Positions 30,545 through 43,200 of a stretch of 64,000 nucleotides of DNA are shown here, in pieces. The notes below the pieces were generated by a model. That model did no database searches. It saw only the letters and a program-made list of their open reading frames with translations, and was not told where the DNA came from. The first letter of the stretch is position 1; each line of letters opens with the position of its first letter. The stretch spans positions 7,495,013 to 7,559,012 of the forward strand of contig CM067307.1 of the NCBI GenBank assembly GCA_034231615.1, in the 5' to 3' direction. A program made the translations under genes and the position numbers. This DNA comes from Meghimatium bilineatum. Lineage: Eukaryota > Mollusca > Gastropoda > Stylommatophora > Philomycidae.

Positions 30545-31290
30545 CGATTAAATGGTTTTTGCATGCTTCCAGGCTACCATCAGACAGTGCCCCTAAAAAC
30601 AGGCGTGGTTGGGGTTTCGTGACCTACCAAAATGGCAAGAAATTAGCTGAGAAGTCAGCTGCTTACCCCACTACAACATCTTGTATGAGAATGGAAATAG
30701 AATCAGTGACAGCAGCTCTCACTTGGTTGGCGACGCAACCACAGACTCAGTTATTCTATCGGACTCTCAAAGTATGCTGCGCTAGGTAGAAAGTGTATAA
30801 TCAGATCTGAATGTGTCACTCTTCTCGACAATGTGCAGAGTATTACATGGATTTACTGTCCTGGTCATGCTGGGGTCAGGGGAAACGAAAGTACCGATGT
30901 GTTGGCTGGTAAAGCTTTGGTGAACGGCACCGAGATAAGAAGAGACATGATTGAATTGATTAGAGCAGTCTTGGATACCCTACGAGAAGACGAAGAGGAA
31001 GTCGAACGTGACAATGTACATATTCAGAGAATGGTAGAAATGGGAATGACTAGAGGTGATGGAAGAAAGTGCTCCCTCTCCGGAAAGATCAGAAGATTGT
31101 TTCTGGCTTCTTGATTAGGAACACGGGTCACAGCACTGGGGTAATTCCCATATATGCTCTGTTTGCCGTTACGTCAGCCATCTAAAAGTGTATAAGCTCA
31201 GTGTCCCAATCAGTTGCTGATTGCGCGTTCTTATAAGCCTATCTAATAAAGATCAGAAGAACGCGCAATCAGCAACTGATGATGATGATG
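30545..31290 (+). mobile_element. RNase H LINE fragment (epsilon family) with 3' hairpin
   Basis: Two frames separated by a frameshift near 30785 encode an RNase H end: GWGFVTYQNGKKLAEKSAAY, MRMEIESVTAALTWL, then WIYCPGHAGVRGNESTDVLA. The 3' region ends in a perfect inverted repeat (31209-31232 with 31257-31280) followed by (GAT)n. Distinct from delta, which has another C terminus and a TAAC tail. Confidence 0.7.
31209..31280 (+). other. Perfect 24-bp inverted repeat (hairpin) at a LINE 3' end
   Basis: The left arm begins ATCAGTTGCTGATTGCGCG and ends at 31232; the right arm (31257-31280) is its exact reverse complement; loop 24 nt. It lies directly before (GAT)n, where a LINE 3' recognition hairpin would be. 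Confidence 0.75.
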
Positions 31291-31394
31291 TTGTTCCTCC
31301 TTCGCAAGCGAAGATGAGCATGACATGAAAAACATTAAATGCGATGGGGAAAAAATAAATAAATAAATAATAATTAAAATTGGTAATTAACTAA

Positions 31395-31832
31395 TTTGGT
31401 TTGTGAGTTCGTAGATGCCTGATGAGTCCGATCGTGCACGAAAAGTTCTATTGCAGTGCATGCAGGGTGCTGAAGGTTCGGGGTAGGAGAATTTTCGGAT
31501 TTGTCCTTCCGCTTCTTGCACTTGTGGATTGCCCGCAGAGTTCTTTCTTTTTCAAATTTCGTGATGCTAGCAGTGATCTGGGTGTGCCAGGCTGAGCTAT
31601 TAAGTGCTGTAGACTCCCAGGAACTAGGATCGATGATGCAGTGCTTGAGAGAGAATTTAGGTGATCATTGAAGCGCTTTTTCTGCCCTCCACTTGAAGGT
31701 TTACCTTCGTGGCATACGGAAGATGTAGCCAGTCCAGCGGAGTTGGGACCTAGTAAGCATTGCATTGATGCTTTGCATACGGGACTACTGAAGAATTTCC
31801 GTATCTGGTACACGATCCTGCCAACGTACTCC
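31395..31832 (-). mobile_element. LINE 3' region (zeta-like family)
   Basis: The minus strand encodes ELAEGKR-type sequence in broken frames: SGGQKKRFNDHL near 31690, then a W-x-S-T-A-like segment and AWHTQITASITKFEKERTLR near 31520-31560. TTCGTAGATGCCTGATGAGT at 31411 parallels the finger end at 29660 in a degraded form. It is nested between two inverted copies of the epsilon 3' region. Confidence 0.6.
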
Positions 31833-31945
31833 CAGCAACTGACTGGGACACTGAGCGTATACACTTTTAGATGGCTGACGGAACGGCAAGGAGATCATAT
31901 ATGGGAATGCCCCCAGTGCTGTGACGCTTGTTCCTAATCAAGAAT
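31833..31945 (-). mobile_element. Inverted copy of the LINE epsilon 3' region
   Basis: The minus strand (TTGATTAGGAACAAGCGTCA, AGCCATCTAAAAGTGTATAC, CTCAGTGTCCCAGTCAGTTG) matches 31112-31225 on the plus strand at roughly 85 percent. The pair forms an inverted repeat about 830 bp across. Confidence 0.65.
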
Positions 31946-32169
31946 CAAGTGCCCCTAAAAAAGCATTGGGCCTAACTATACAGACACAATGGATACAAAG
32001 CCAGGGAGAGACCTTACAAAAGATGGTTAAAGAAATAAAAGAGTCAATGAAAACAAACATAGGCCTTTATGAAGCACACAAGAAGACATCTTCTGAGAAC
32101 TCTTCTACCCTTGACCCTGCAAGGCATAGAGGGGTATAAAGTAAAAAGAAGAAAGAAAGAAGATAGACA

Positions 32170-32560
32170 TTGTTCCGAAAGATCTTGTAATCTCTTCATG
32201 TCTCACATGATCTCTTTCTATTCTGTTTGCTGCTTTTCTTTGACTGCGATTTGTGTTTCATAATTGGTTAAGCTCATAATTACGTAGTTGACTTTTCAAA
32301 AAATTCTTGTCTCGATCTCTGTTCAATCTTCGTCGTCCGTAGAAATGTTCACACAATATTTAAATTCATGCACTTGTTTCAGTAATTTATTATTTATCTT
32401 TCTATTCATTTTTGGGTTTTCTGTCTATAGACATTACTTCTGTTTTTTTTTCTGCATTGATGTTTATGTTGTTTGTGGTTGAGGCTGCTGTCGTTGAGTA
32501 TGTTTATATGTGATCTTGCAGCTCTTCACTTTCTTTTAATTAAAGTCCAAAATATTGTAT
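32170..32560 (-). mobile_element. LINE RT-region fragment (same family as 40020-40565)
   Basis: It shares TTTTCTGTCTATAGACATTA..., GATCTTGCAGCTCTTCA and CTTGTAATCTCTTCATGTCT with 40020-40565, where the minus strand gives an FNEELQD...MKIKLYT RT segment. Heavily decayed. Confidence 0.45.
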
Positions 32561-32989
32561 TTATTTGATTTTTGTTTTCATGAGTAGTACTTCTTTCATA
32601 GGAAGTATTTCTATTGTTAGAACTTCTTTATTCGATTGATATATTGATGCACATGAGCATGGCTAAATTAGTTTCTTTTACATATTTTTATGATTTTGTT
32701 CCACATCTTTCATTATCTGTTATTGTATTGAGCATTGTTTATAAAAACTGCAACTTCCTATTCGTTTCCCTATTTTAGATTTGACAGACATTGTGACTAG
32801 ATTACATCTCGACTGGTAATTAAAGGTAAATCCAAGCGAAGAACTTGTCATTTATTTTGATAATTAGTAGTAATCTTTTAATATACCATCTAGCAAAAGA
32901 AGTGAAATCATGTAAAGTATAAAAGTATGCACGAGCTAAAGAAAGAACTTTTTGGCGACTAAGAAACTACTGAGTGTTTTCCAACAGAA

Positions 32990-33050
32990 CTGAACTGTGG
33001 GCTGTGTTGTGTGGGTGTCGTCGACAGCTGCCGAGCTGATCTTAAAAAAC
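32990..33050 (+). mobile_element. Dispersed repeat shared with 25112-25185
   Basis: AACTGTGGGCTGTGTTGTGT and GTCGTCGACAGCTGCCGAGC are inverted relative to 25112-25185. The rest of 32560-33530 is AT-rich DNA with no recognised feature. Confidence 0.4.
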
Positions 33051-33529
33051 AAAATAACAACAAAGTGAAGCAAGCAATTTCTTATTATTGTGTATTTGCA
33101 TCCAGTATTCGAATCTAATCTAAAACTCAAAAAGGTAATCCACAACAGCAACATGACTCGGTATATATCCACAATTCCAGCAGAATATATTAGTTATATA
33201 TAACAGTAGCAGTGCAGAGATGAAAAACCTATTTTCTGCCCTAGTGAAATGGAAGAACAAGAAAATATGACAGCAGATGACTTAGTTTAAGTCTTAGCAA
33301 ATAAAACAAGTGAAGTATTTATTACAAATGCCCAAAAATATATTCATGAAAGAGTAACCAAAAACAAGACTACATTTCAGACATAATCATGAAGCTGGTG
33401 GAAGACATAAGAAATAAGTCAAGGAAAGGTGAGAAAGTAAAATAATCTGTAAGCCTATAGAGAACTCACAAGAGCAATTTAAAAAAAAGTTACATCAAGC
33501 AGGGCCACGGTTTTTCCTAAGCAAACACA

Positions 33530-33660
33530 GGTGCTGAAGTAGGAGATACCAGGCCAAGCGGAGCACCAGCAACCATGGTACCATACAACTCTAAGATAAC
33601 ATGTTTGCACACACAACACAATTTACTTACTGTGTAAACATCTTAAACTGCAAATGAGGA
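33530..33660 (+). mobile_element. SINE-like family S2
   Basis: It starts GGTGCTGAAGTAGGAGATAC, CAGGCCAAGCGGAGCACCAG, CAACCATGGTACC, then AATTTACTTACTGTGTAAAC. Matches 48919-49075 and 24173-24300. It lies 430 bp before the first recognised COP1 exon; 33660-34069 holds nothing else I recognise. Confidence 0.55.
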
Positions 33661-34089
33661 AAAAAAGACTCTCAGTTTGCAACATCCATCACTGCCTCCA
33701 TCCCTCATGATGACTTGCTGTTGTTGTTGTGTGCAGTCGGTGATGGGCAAGTCCTATTTCTTCCTTGTATTGATGGCATTATTATATAATGATAATTTGT
33801 ATTTCCACAATATTGAATGGTATTGTAGGTCTGTAAACTATATCAAATGCAGATTATATTTATTCTTGCAGTAATGTCTAGGACAGGAAGGGGGTAGGTC
33901 CTCTATAGTCCCCATAGCTTATTTTCAAAGTCCATATGAGCAGGACATGCTCAATTATTGAGTAGTCATAAGCTTGTAAATTCTTGGAGGATGTTTTGTG
34001 GGTATGTGTATGTACTCTCAGCTGTAGACCTAATTTCTAATCTATGTTTTATTGTTCAAACATAAACAGGTTCCCCAGATGTCACTATC

Positions 34090-34205
34090 ATGATGTCTAG
34101 AACGCCACTTCCAATACCTGTCCGTAGGGGAAAGAAAAGACATGCTACCCCCATTCTTGGAGGCCAAGATGGATCCTACAAAAATGTCAATAGTGATTTT
34201 ATCTG
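34090..34205 (+). CDS. COP1: COP1 exon 1 (first coding)
   Basis: Two adjacent Met codons (34090, 34093), then [36 protein letters not shown] and the first two bases of the first RING Cys. Donor CTG/GTAATA. An acceptor-like AAACAG ends at 34069, so 34070-34089 may be 5' UTR of an internal exon. The basic RRGKKRH could be a nuclear signal. Confidence 0.85.
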
Positions 34206-37200
34206 GTAATAATTTGAAAACTAAACATGGATTAGATGTGTGTTGAGATTAGATCTTTCTCATTGCATGAGGCTAGAACTTTCTAGTGTTTGAGATTAGA
34301 CATTTATCAGTTCGTGAGACGAACTTTCTCAGTGTTTGAGATTAGACCTTTATCAGTGCGTGAGACTAGAACTTTCTCAGTGTTTGAGATTAGACCTTTC
34401 TCAGTGTGTGAGACTAGAACTTTCTCAGTGTTTGAGATTAGACCTTTCTCAGTGTGTGAAACAAGAACTTTCTCATGTAAAATATCTTAGATATATTTTA
34501 CTATATGGTACGAAAACCAAGCTAAAGAGGAATTTAAGTTTGATTGAACTAGAAAAAGCGAGGGAAACATAAATATGTCTAAGAATTTTCAAAGAGGAAA
34601 ATTGATAGATAGCATCTGTACTGGGAGATTACCAGGAGGTATTCTGATCACAGGGACTCACTCTATTTATAGAACCATTAGTCTTTGAAAGGGACATCTA
34701 GTTAGGTACTAGTGTGACAAAGTTTCCTAGATTTATTGTGGACACCCTATATTTATGTCACAAGAATAGATGATAAATAATACATTTCCTGATGAGATTA
34801 AGGATTCTTGGCCATTTAGAATAGTCAGATTTATAGATTTACCACTGATAACTCAGAATAAAAATTGACCAGGGACCTTAAAAGCAGCATGTAGGACAGA
34901 CATGATCTTATAGATCTGTAGTCCAGCTCTAATCTTGTGAAGAAACAGGAGCCATTAGTGTTAAAATTATCTTTCTATTGCCATTTTAACAGTGTAGCAT
35001 TTCTGGACCAGTCAAAAGACGGGATTTTATTGCATGTCAAAGCCGTTGATTAGCATTGGTGGTCAGGTGTAGAGGTCTATTGGTGTTTTTTTTTAATGTT
35101 TAAGAAACTTTCAGCCTGGGAAAATGTTTTCAAAAAGCTAATTCCTGGGTAGTGGGAAAGTGATAGCTAGCTTCACGAATATGTTAGGATTTGTCTATCT
35201 ATTTTGAGAATGGGATTGACTGATAGTGAATTGACCTGAGATATTTGGTAGATCTGTCCAGTCCAAGGACTATTTATGTGTGAACCAATCCAGGATCTTG
35301 AGAGAAACTCAGGGGCTGAACCAGGCAGAGGACACAAAACCAGGATTCAGCTGCATTTTTGAAGATTCTATGACATTCAGAATGAGAAGAGAAGGACAGT
35401 GGGATTCAGATTGATCGAAGAGGATTTGGTTCAGAGATTTTCAGAGGAGATAATTCAGAGATGAGACCATGAGATTAATAAGGAAGAATTACAGAGTGAT
35501 GGAAGAAACTTTTATGGCAGGGATAGCCAAGTTATGCATGTAGTGAGCAGCTATAGCACATTTCATTAGCTTGGACCTCAAACAAATGTAATTATCTGAG
35601 TAATTACTATTTGTATAACATATATATGCCAATTTTTTGTGTGCATATGATGTTATATTTGGTTAGATTCAATAAATATATACTTTATTTTTCTGCACCA
35701 TGTCCAGTTTTTATAAATGAATGAAATTTTTTAATCTTTGTCAGCATACTAACTATTGTGTATCAAGAAAAGAAATTTTACCACTTCAGACATTACACCG
35801 GATACAACTTTAAACACTGTCTGTCTTGTGTTAGAAAGTACAAAATAGTGCAATTTCACACTTAAATCATGCCAATTGTATGATAAACAAATCATGTGTA
35901 AATAAGTCTTATACCAGTAATTAACTGTAAATATCTTCAAAACTGTGTGTGAGATGTCTGTTGATAAGTAAAATTTTGATATATTTCATAAATAAATGAA
36001 AATTTAAACTAATGGCTGCATTTTCTTGAAAAATTTAATTCATAGGGTCTATACCATTTCAAATTTACACAAAAAATATTAATTGTATGCGTTATATATC
36101 TTTCTTGTCTTCAGACATCAATATTTTGTTGAAGCAAAACCTTTTTATTTTCAGTCCAATCTGCTTTGATATCATTGACGAAGCCTACATGACAAAGTGT
36201 GGACATTCTTTCTGGTAAGTTTGTCTTATTAACACATCAACAATATACAGTATTTAGATCTTGGTAGGTCATTCATATACAGTAGTTAGATCTCTATAAG
36301 TCATTCATATATGGTTTTTAGATCTTGATCAGTCATTCATATATATATTATTTAAATTTTGGTAGGTCATTTGTATATCTACATATAAATAATCAAAATA
36401 TCAGAACATTCAACAAAATGGAGATTTCAGCAGTAATCAAACAAATAAGTGATAAATACTAGGGACCAAACCCGAAATAAAGGACTGACGAAAACGGATG
36501 TGCTGGACTTCAGAAACCCAGACCACAAAGTGGCCCACCATGTAATTCACGCTCCCCTGCGTAAATCACACGATATATTCGTTTTGGGTATATGAGAGTG
36601 AACGCTGAAGAAGAAGTGATAAATACTATATAAAGTACTAAGATTACTGTTAAAGACTAACTATCAATGTAAAAAATAAATAAATAACAATAAACAAAAG
36701 AGCAAGGACTTTTTTCTATATTAAGGTCCAACTGAGACCATTTCAAGAAACACATAAACGTGAAACGCGAAATATCAAAATGTAAATGTGATTATTTGGA
36801 GATTAGTTGTCAAGGTGCAATGTCCGCTGACCTGCATCTGTTGGGACCTTTGACAGAAGCAAAATAAGAAATCAAGACATCACCTGCAGAGAGTGAAAAG
36901 ATGATTTTTTTCACAGGTCTCTGCCTATACCTCAGTTTTTTTGGTCACCTCCTATGACATTCCTGGAAAGAAATTAATGACCCTATTATTTACACACTGA
37001 ACAGGTAGTCAAAGAACCTGTTGCCACTCTTGCAGTCACTAGATATAAAAGAAAGCTCTGAAGAAACCTATCCCCCAATTGCATACACAAATAAAAGCTT
37101 CATAACCTTTAATTCCTGGAAATCAAAACAATCTACAAATGTGAAATCAAAACAATCTACAAAAGTGAAATAAAACAATCTAAAAAAGTGAAATCAAAAC

Positions 37201-40200
37201 AATCTTCAAAAGTGAAATCAAAACAATTTACAAATTCTATATAATGAATCCACAGCCATGAGTGCATTGAGAAGAGCCTTGAGAGAAACAATAGGTGTCC
37301 TCGCTGTGTTGTACCAATTGAAAGCCCAGCTCACATCTTCCCAAACTTAACATGTGAGTAACACATTCAGTTTCTTTTCTTATTTAACCTTTTAAATTTC
37401 AATATGCCAGATTTTCAATTCTTGGTATAGACATTTTGTTTGTGATGGTGAATTAGCTGCTAACCAGACCGATCCCAGTCTGTCGTCCAAGCCCTCTGGA
37501 ATCTAACCATATACCACCTCAACTCATTAAGATAACTCCTATCTCAACTAAACAAACAAGCAGAAGAGGTTGTTTCCCATTATATTCTGGATCATTCACA
37601 AATCAGAGAATGTAAGATACATCCTTTTTGTTCTGCAAAGGTCATGGAATGGAATCCCTCTCATGTCATCTTTTTTATAAAGTGAATTTTTTTCTGAGAT
37701 TCATTGGTATTATCGCTTGAGCTACGGAGTATGTGCTATGATTTATACTCTTAACAAGTGCTTCATTGAGAGGGATAGAATACATATGGTGTAACCTGAG
37801 TACAATGATGGTAAATCCTCTAAGCAATTGTAGCCCATTTTAAAACCACTGCCAACAACAACTGGTAGAAGGCCCATTATCATTTCTAGTAATGAAATCC
37901 ATCACAAAAATCTCCTTCATGAAATGGAACTTGATTCGTTTATACATCCAAAAAGATAATGCTGTCCACAAGATTGGAAAAAATGAACAGCCATATTTAG
38001 ATTGAGAACAGGTCAGAACAGACTCAAACAACACGTATTTAGATTGAGAACAGGTCAGAACAGACTCAAACAACACGTATTTAGATTAAGAACAGGTCAG
38101 AACAGACTCAAACAACACGTATTTAGATTAAGAACAGGTCAGAACAGACTCAAACAACACATACATATAGAAGGCTTAGAGTTGGCGACACTGATATATG
38201 TGTGTCTATGTGAACAATCTGTAGATAACACAGAACTGTAGAATGTCTGCAGAACAGCCCACTGTGTCACTACACAAGAAGAAAAATTGGCCATCTGAAA
38301 CAGCTCTGGTGGACAAGCTCTATGACCCTGCCTGAGGGATGGTGACCACAGTACAGTTCATTGAAGAAATCCATATCTTGACACTTATATCTCCAGCAGC
38401 AGAATAGGCACCACACTTTGTAATTTGCTTTCATACACTGATTTCCCTTTTTGTTTTCTAATTTTCCTGCTGTTCAATGAGTCGCCTTGACTTATTGCAT
38501 TCATTCAAACTAGTATGAGAATTGTGAATTTTTTGAAATTTGGAAACGGAATAAATCTTTGTGTTACCAAGTCACAAATAAGTCCTAAGTGTACAGATTA
38601 GTGATACTGTAATATACTCATAGTTTCAGGGAAGGAAATTCTCTGTTAAAACAACCTATGAGACTTCAGTGACAAGAACTGAATGGAAAACTCTAGCTCT
38701 AAGCAGGACAACATGAACAAGTTGAACAGAAATGAACAAGTCACTAAATTTCGGCTAAAAATGGAATACTGTTATCTAAAAATCACACTTACACCAGATC
38801 AGTATCAGAGACTTTGCAGCCTGTATCTGCAAAGAACACATACAGAACACATACTACAGAATTGTCACAGTTTTGATGTTCACATAATGACAATCTGACC
38901 CACAGGAGCTTCTCTGCAAAACAAGTTGTGGGGAAACCAAAGATGACCTAAAACAAGCCACTGTATTCATTCATTCATTCATTTTCCTTTTGCGCTGAAG
39001 TTAGGGCCGAGGTCAGATCTCTCCAATTATACATGCCCAATATCAGACTGAATGTTTAACAATTGTCGCAGAAGAAGATCATGTTTTTGTGTTGTGTTGA
39101 ATAGTTTCAAATATCATGTTTTTATGTTGTGTTGACCAGTTTCAAAAATCATGTTTTTGTGTTGTGTTCAACCATGTTTTTGTGTTGTGTTGACCAGTTT
39201 CAAACATCATGTTTTTGTGTTGTGTTCAACCATGTTTTTGTGTTGTGTTGACCAGTTTCAAACATCATGTTTTTGTGTTGTGTTCAACCATGTTTTTATG
39301 TTGTGTTGACCAGTTTCAAACATCATGTTTTTGTGTTGTATATATGAAGCTAAACAATTCTTTCTCTGCAGTGATGGAACTTATAAGAAAGTACCGTAAT
39401 GATGACCATAAGACAACACTCGACAAGCAGGTAGATAATGTTTCTAAGATATTAGAAAAGTTTCAAAAAAACTATTGAAGTTTTTAAAGAAGTTTTGGAT
39501 GTCACATCGGCACATTAGGTCCCATGATATACAACAATATTGTAACATCTCAGAGCATTAGTAACTCCTTGAATCCACCTTCTTCTTAGTTTTCATCTGT
39601 CTCTTGCTGTTTTTATTCTCATGCTATATGCTCTTGCCGCAGACCAATAATTGTTCATTCTCATTAACTGACCGCACATTTCAGTCTCTATTTTTCAATA
39701 TATTTGACCACAGATGATGCTTTCCTAATGATGATGAAGAAAGAACTACTAAGAGAAATAAATATCAGGCAAATAAAATACTTTGGACACATTAAAAGAC
39801 ATGACACCCTATTGAAGACCTTACTTGAGGGTAAAGTCAAAGGGAAGCGAGCAAGATGTAGGCAGAGATACAAGTGGGAGAGTAACATTACACGATGGAC
39901 AGGTTACAGTCTAGCAGAGTGCACCACCAAGACAAGAGACAGGAGATGTTGGAGATACGTTGCAGCCAACCTTCGTTGCGGAGACGGCACTTGATGATGA
40001 TGATGATGCTTTCCATTTTACAACAGTTTTTGTAATCTCTTTATTTCTCACATCTTCTCTTGATCTGTTTTCAGCTTTTCTTAGACATCTCATTTCACAC
40101 GTAGTAAGATTTCTTTTTTTAGTTTCCACGTCTGATATTGATAACACAATGTTGGTATGAAGATTGCATTTAATAATTTTCTTTTGGTTTTCATCAGGAT

Positions 40201-43200
40201 AGATTTGTGTTTCAAGATTGGTGTAAGTTCATAGTGTACATAGTCATCTTTTTAAATTATTGTCTAGATCTTTCTGTCTATCTGCCGTCAGCTGTAACAG
40301 TGCTTCCAAGATATCTAAATTCCTTTACTTAGTAATATATATATATACATTGATTATATTATATTGGGTTCCTTGCCTATAGACATTTTTGATTATATTA
40401 TATTGGGTTCCTTGCCTATAGACATTTTTGATTATATTATATTGGGTTCCTTGCCTATAGACATTGTTTCTGATTTTTTTCCTGTATATAGCTTAATCTT
40501 CATTTTGTGATTGATGCAGCTTTTTTTGAGTAAGATTATGTGATCTTGTAGCTCTTCATTGAACAAAACAAACTGACATGAACAAATATGATTAACAGTA
40601 TACAAATCAGAGTAAATTGATGTTTCGACCATGAAGTCTTCATCATTTCACTGCCTTGATTTTGCTCTGTTTTAAATGTCTGCAGTGTAGTTCATTTGCA
40701 TTATCATTTGTTATTGTTTGTTTTATGTTTATCCTGTATTTTGTCTTGATTAAGATAATATGGTTAAAAAACATCAATTTAGTAAATTGATGTTTCGACC
40801 ATGAAGTCTTCATCATTTCACTGCCTTGATTTTGCTCTGTTTTAAATGTCTGCAGTGTAGTTCATTTGCATTATCATTTGTTATTGTTTGTTTTATGTTT
40901 ATCCTGTATTTTGTCTTGATTAAGATAATATGGTTAAAAAACATCAATTTAGTATGTTTTATATACGTTTATCGTGAACATATTTCACTTCATGATAATA
41001 TCACAGAGCACTAATAATATCACAGAGCACTAATAATATCACAGAGCACTAATAATATCACACAGCACTAATAATATCACAGAGCACTAATAATATCACA
41101 GAGCACTACTTCTTTGAAAACTGCACAGAATGTCATCAAGTAGCTTATCGTGAACAGGATGTATCAGTCATCACAGCCTTTCACAACGTCTGTCTATCTT
41201 GAGCGTCTTCCTGCTTCTGTTATTGTCATGTTCAGGTGGTCTTTGATGTCTTGCATCCATCTTCTTGGTCTGCCTCTTGCTCACCTTCTTGGCATCATCC
41301 CCTCCATTCTGATTTTCTCTAGGCAGTCATGGCATTTGATATGGCCAAAGTATTGTAGTTTTCTGGAAAGAACCTTGCTGTTTAGCTAGTTTTCCTTTAC
41401 ATACATTTCTCTCAGGATGGCTACACTGGTGATCTTTTTATTTTTGGCCCATGGTATTTTTCTGTAACATTTTGTTTCAAATGCTGCTATTTTATTTGTC
41501 ACTTTTTTGGAGATTGTCCAGGATTCACATCCATATATTGCCACTGGGAATATGCAAGTTCTTAGGAATGTTAGTTTTGTTGTTTTGTAGCAGCTCAGCC
41601 ATATGGTTTTCATTTGTATCATCTTCTTTGATATGATAGCCAGCCTCTTTCTGACTTTTATAGCAATCCCCATTACTGTTGATAAGAGAACCAAGGTATT
41701 AAAAACTGTTTACTCTTTCCAATTCGCTATTGTTGATACTAATTTAGAACTTGCTAGTGGTTTTGTTGCTTGTCATAATCTTGGTCTTGTTTCCATTCAG
41801 AAATATGTTTTGTTTTTCACTATGTTCTTTAATGGAGTTTATGAGGTGTTAGAGGCCTGCTTGGCTGTGTGCTAGTAGTGTTGTATCACCAGTATATCTT
41901 AGTTCTGATATCTCGTGACCTCTGATGTGGTCAAAGTTATTTCTCTGTTGGTCATTTCTTGCATTCCAAATTATGTTCTTTGCATAAATATTAAAGAGAT
42001 ATGGTGATAGGAAACATCCTTGTCTGACTCCTTTTTCCACACTGAACCAATCAGATGTTTCACTATTTACTCTCATGGCTGCTTGCTGGGCTTGATATAA
42101 TGTTTTTATGAGGCAGATTAAGTATAGCGGGAAAACCCATGTCATTCATGATATTCCAAAGTTTTTGATGTTGCACACAACCAAATGTTTTGGTGTAGTC
42201 AATAAAATATGTGTAGATGTCCACATTAAACTCTGCATTTCTCTATGATGTTCCGCATATTGAAAATATTGTCTCTGGTGCCTCTGCCCTGTCTCAAACC
42301 TGCCTGTGCTTCATTGAACTCTTCTTCCAGCTAATGTTGTAGTCTTTTCATGATGATACCAAGTATAATTTTACTGGCATGACTGACATTCCAATGTTTC
42401 TGTAGTTGGTGCATAGTGTTAGATTTCTCTTCTTCAGTAGTGGTATGTAGACTGATCATTTCCATTCCTTGGGTCAAACTTCACTCTTCCAGATCTTGGT
42501 TCAGTGTATATGATAGATGGTGATGGTGGTTTCTCCTCCTGCCTGGATCATTTCAGCAGTTGTATTATCACACCCTGGAGATTTCCCTTTCTTCAGGTTT
42601 TTAATAGCCCATCTGACTTGATCTAAACTGGTTTCTGGTTCTATTTCACTGCTATTATGGGTATTGTTGTAAGTGTTTTTGTAGATTTCCTCATACATTT
42701 CCTTACAGTATTCTTTCCATCTTTCTAGGATATCTTTGTTTTCTGTCAATCTGTTACTATGTTTGTCTTGACTGATGTTTAGTGCTGTCTTGAAGTCGCT
42801 TGTTAGAGTTCTTATCTCTTTGAACATACTATGACTTCTTCCTTGTTTGTTCATCACCTCTATCTTGTTGCATGTCTCCAGTATATATTTGTTTTTGTCC
42901 TGTCTTGTATTCATCATTATTTTCTTGGTGATTTATTTGTATTTACTGTTATTTGCAGTGTAATTCATTGTTTTCATTTGTCTTCATCTTCTTCTTCAGC
43001 TTACATTCTCAAACTCCTGCTGAATTTCTCTTGTAGCAGGGCCATGGTCCCATTAGGTTTCCAGCAGGATGTAGTCCAGAGAATGGAAATGTGTTGTCAC
43101 CATTTTATTTGCAATAATGGCACAACACATCCATCTTTGGCGGAATTTGTCTTCATCCGAGATGTAGCCTTTTATCTTGGTAACTTTTCTGGGTATAAGA

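Noticed and set aside
39431..39478. Read-through of COP1 exon 4 to a stop
   Set aside because: CAG/GTAGAT donor with phase 0 joins exon 5 and restores the expected COP1 spacing; read-through would truncate the protein before the coiled coil.
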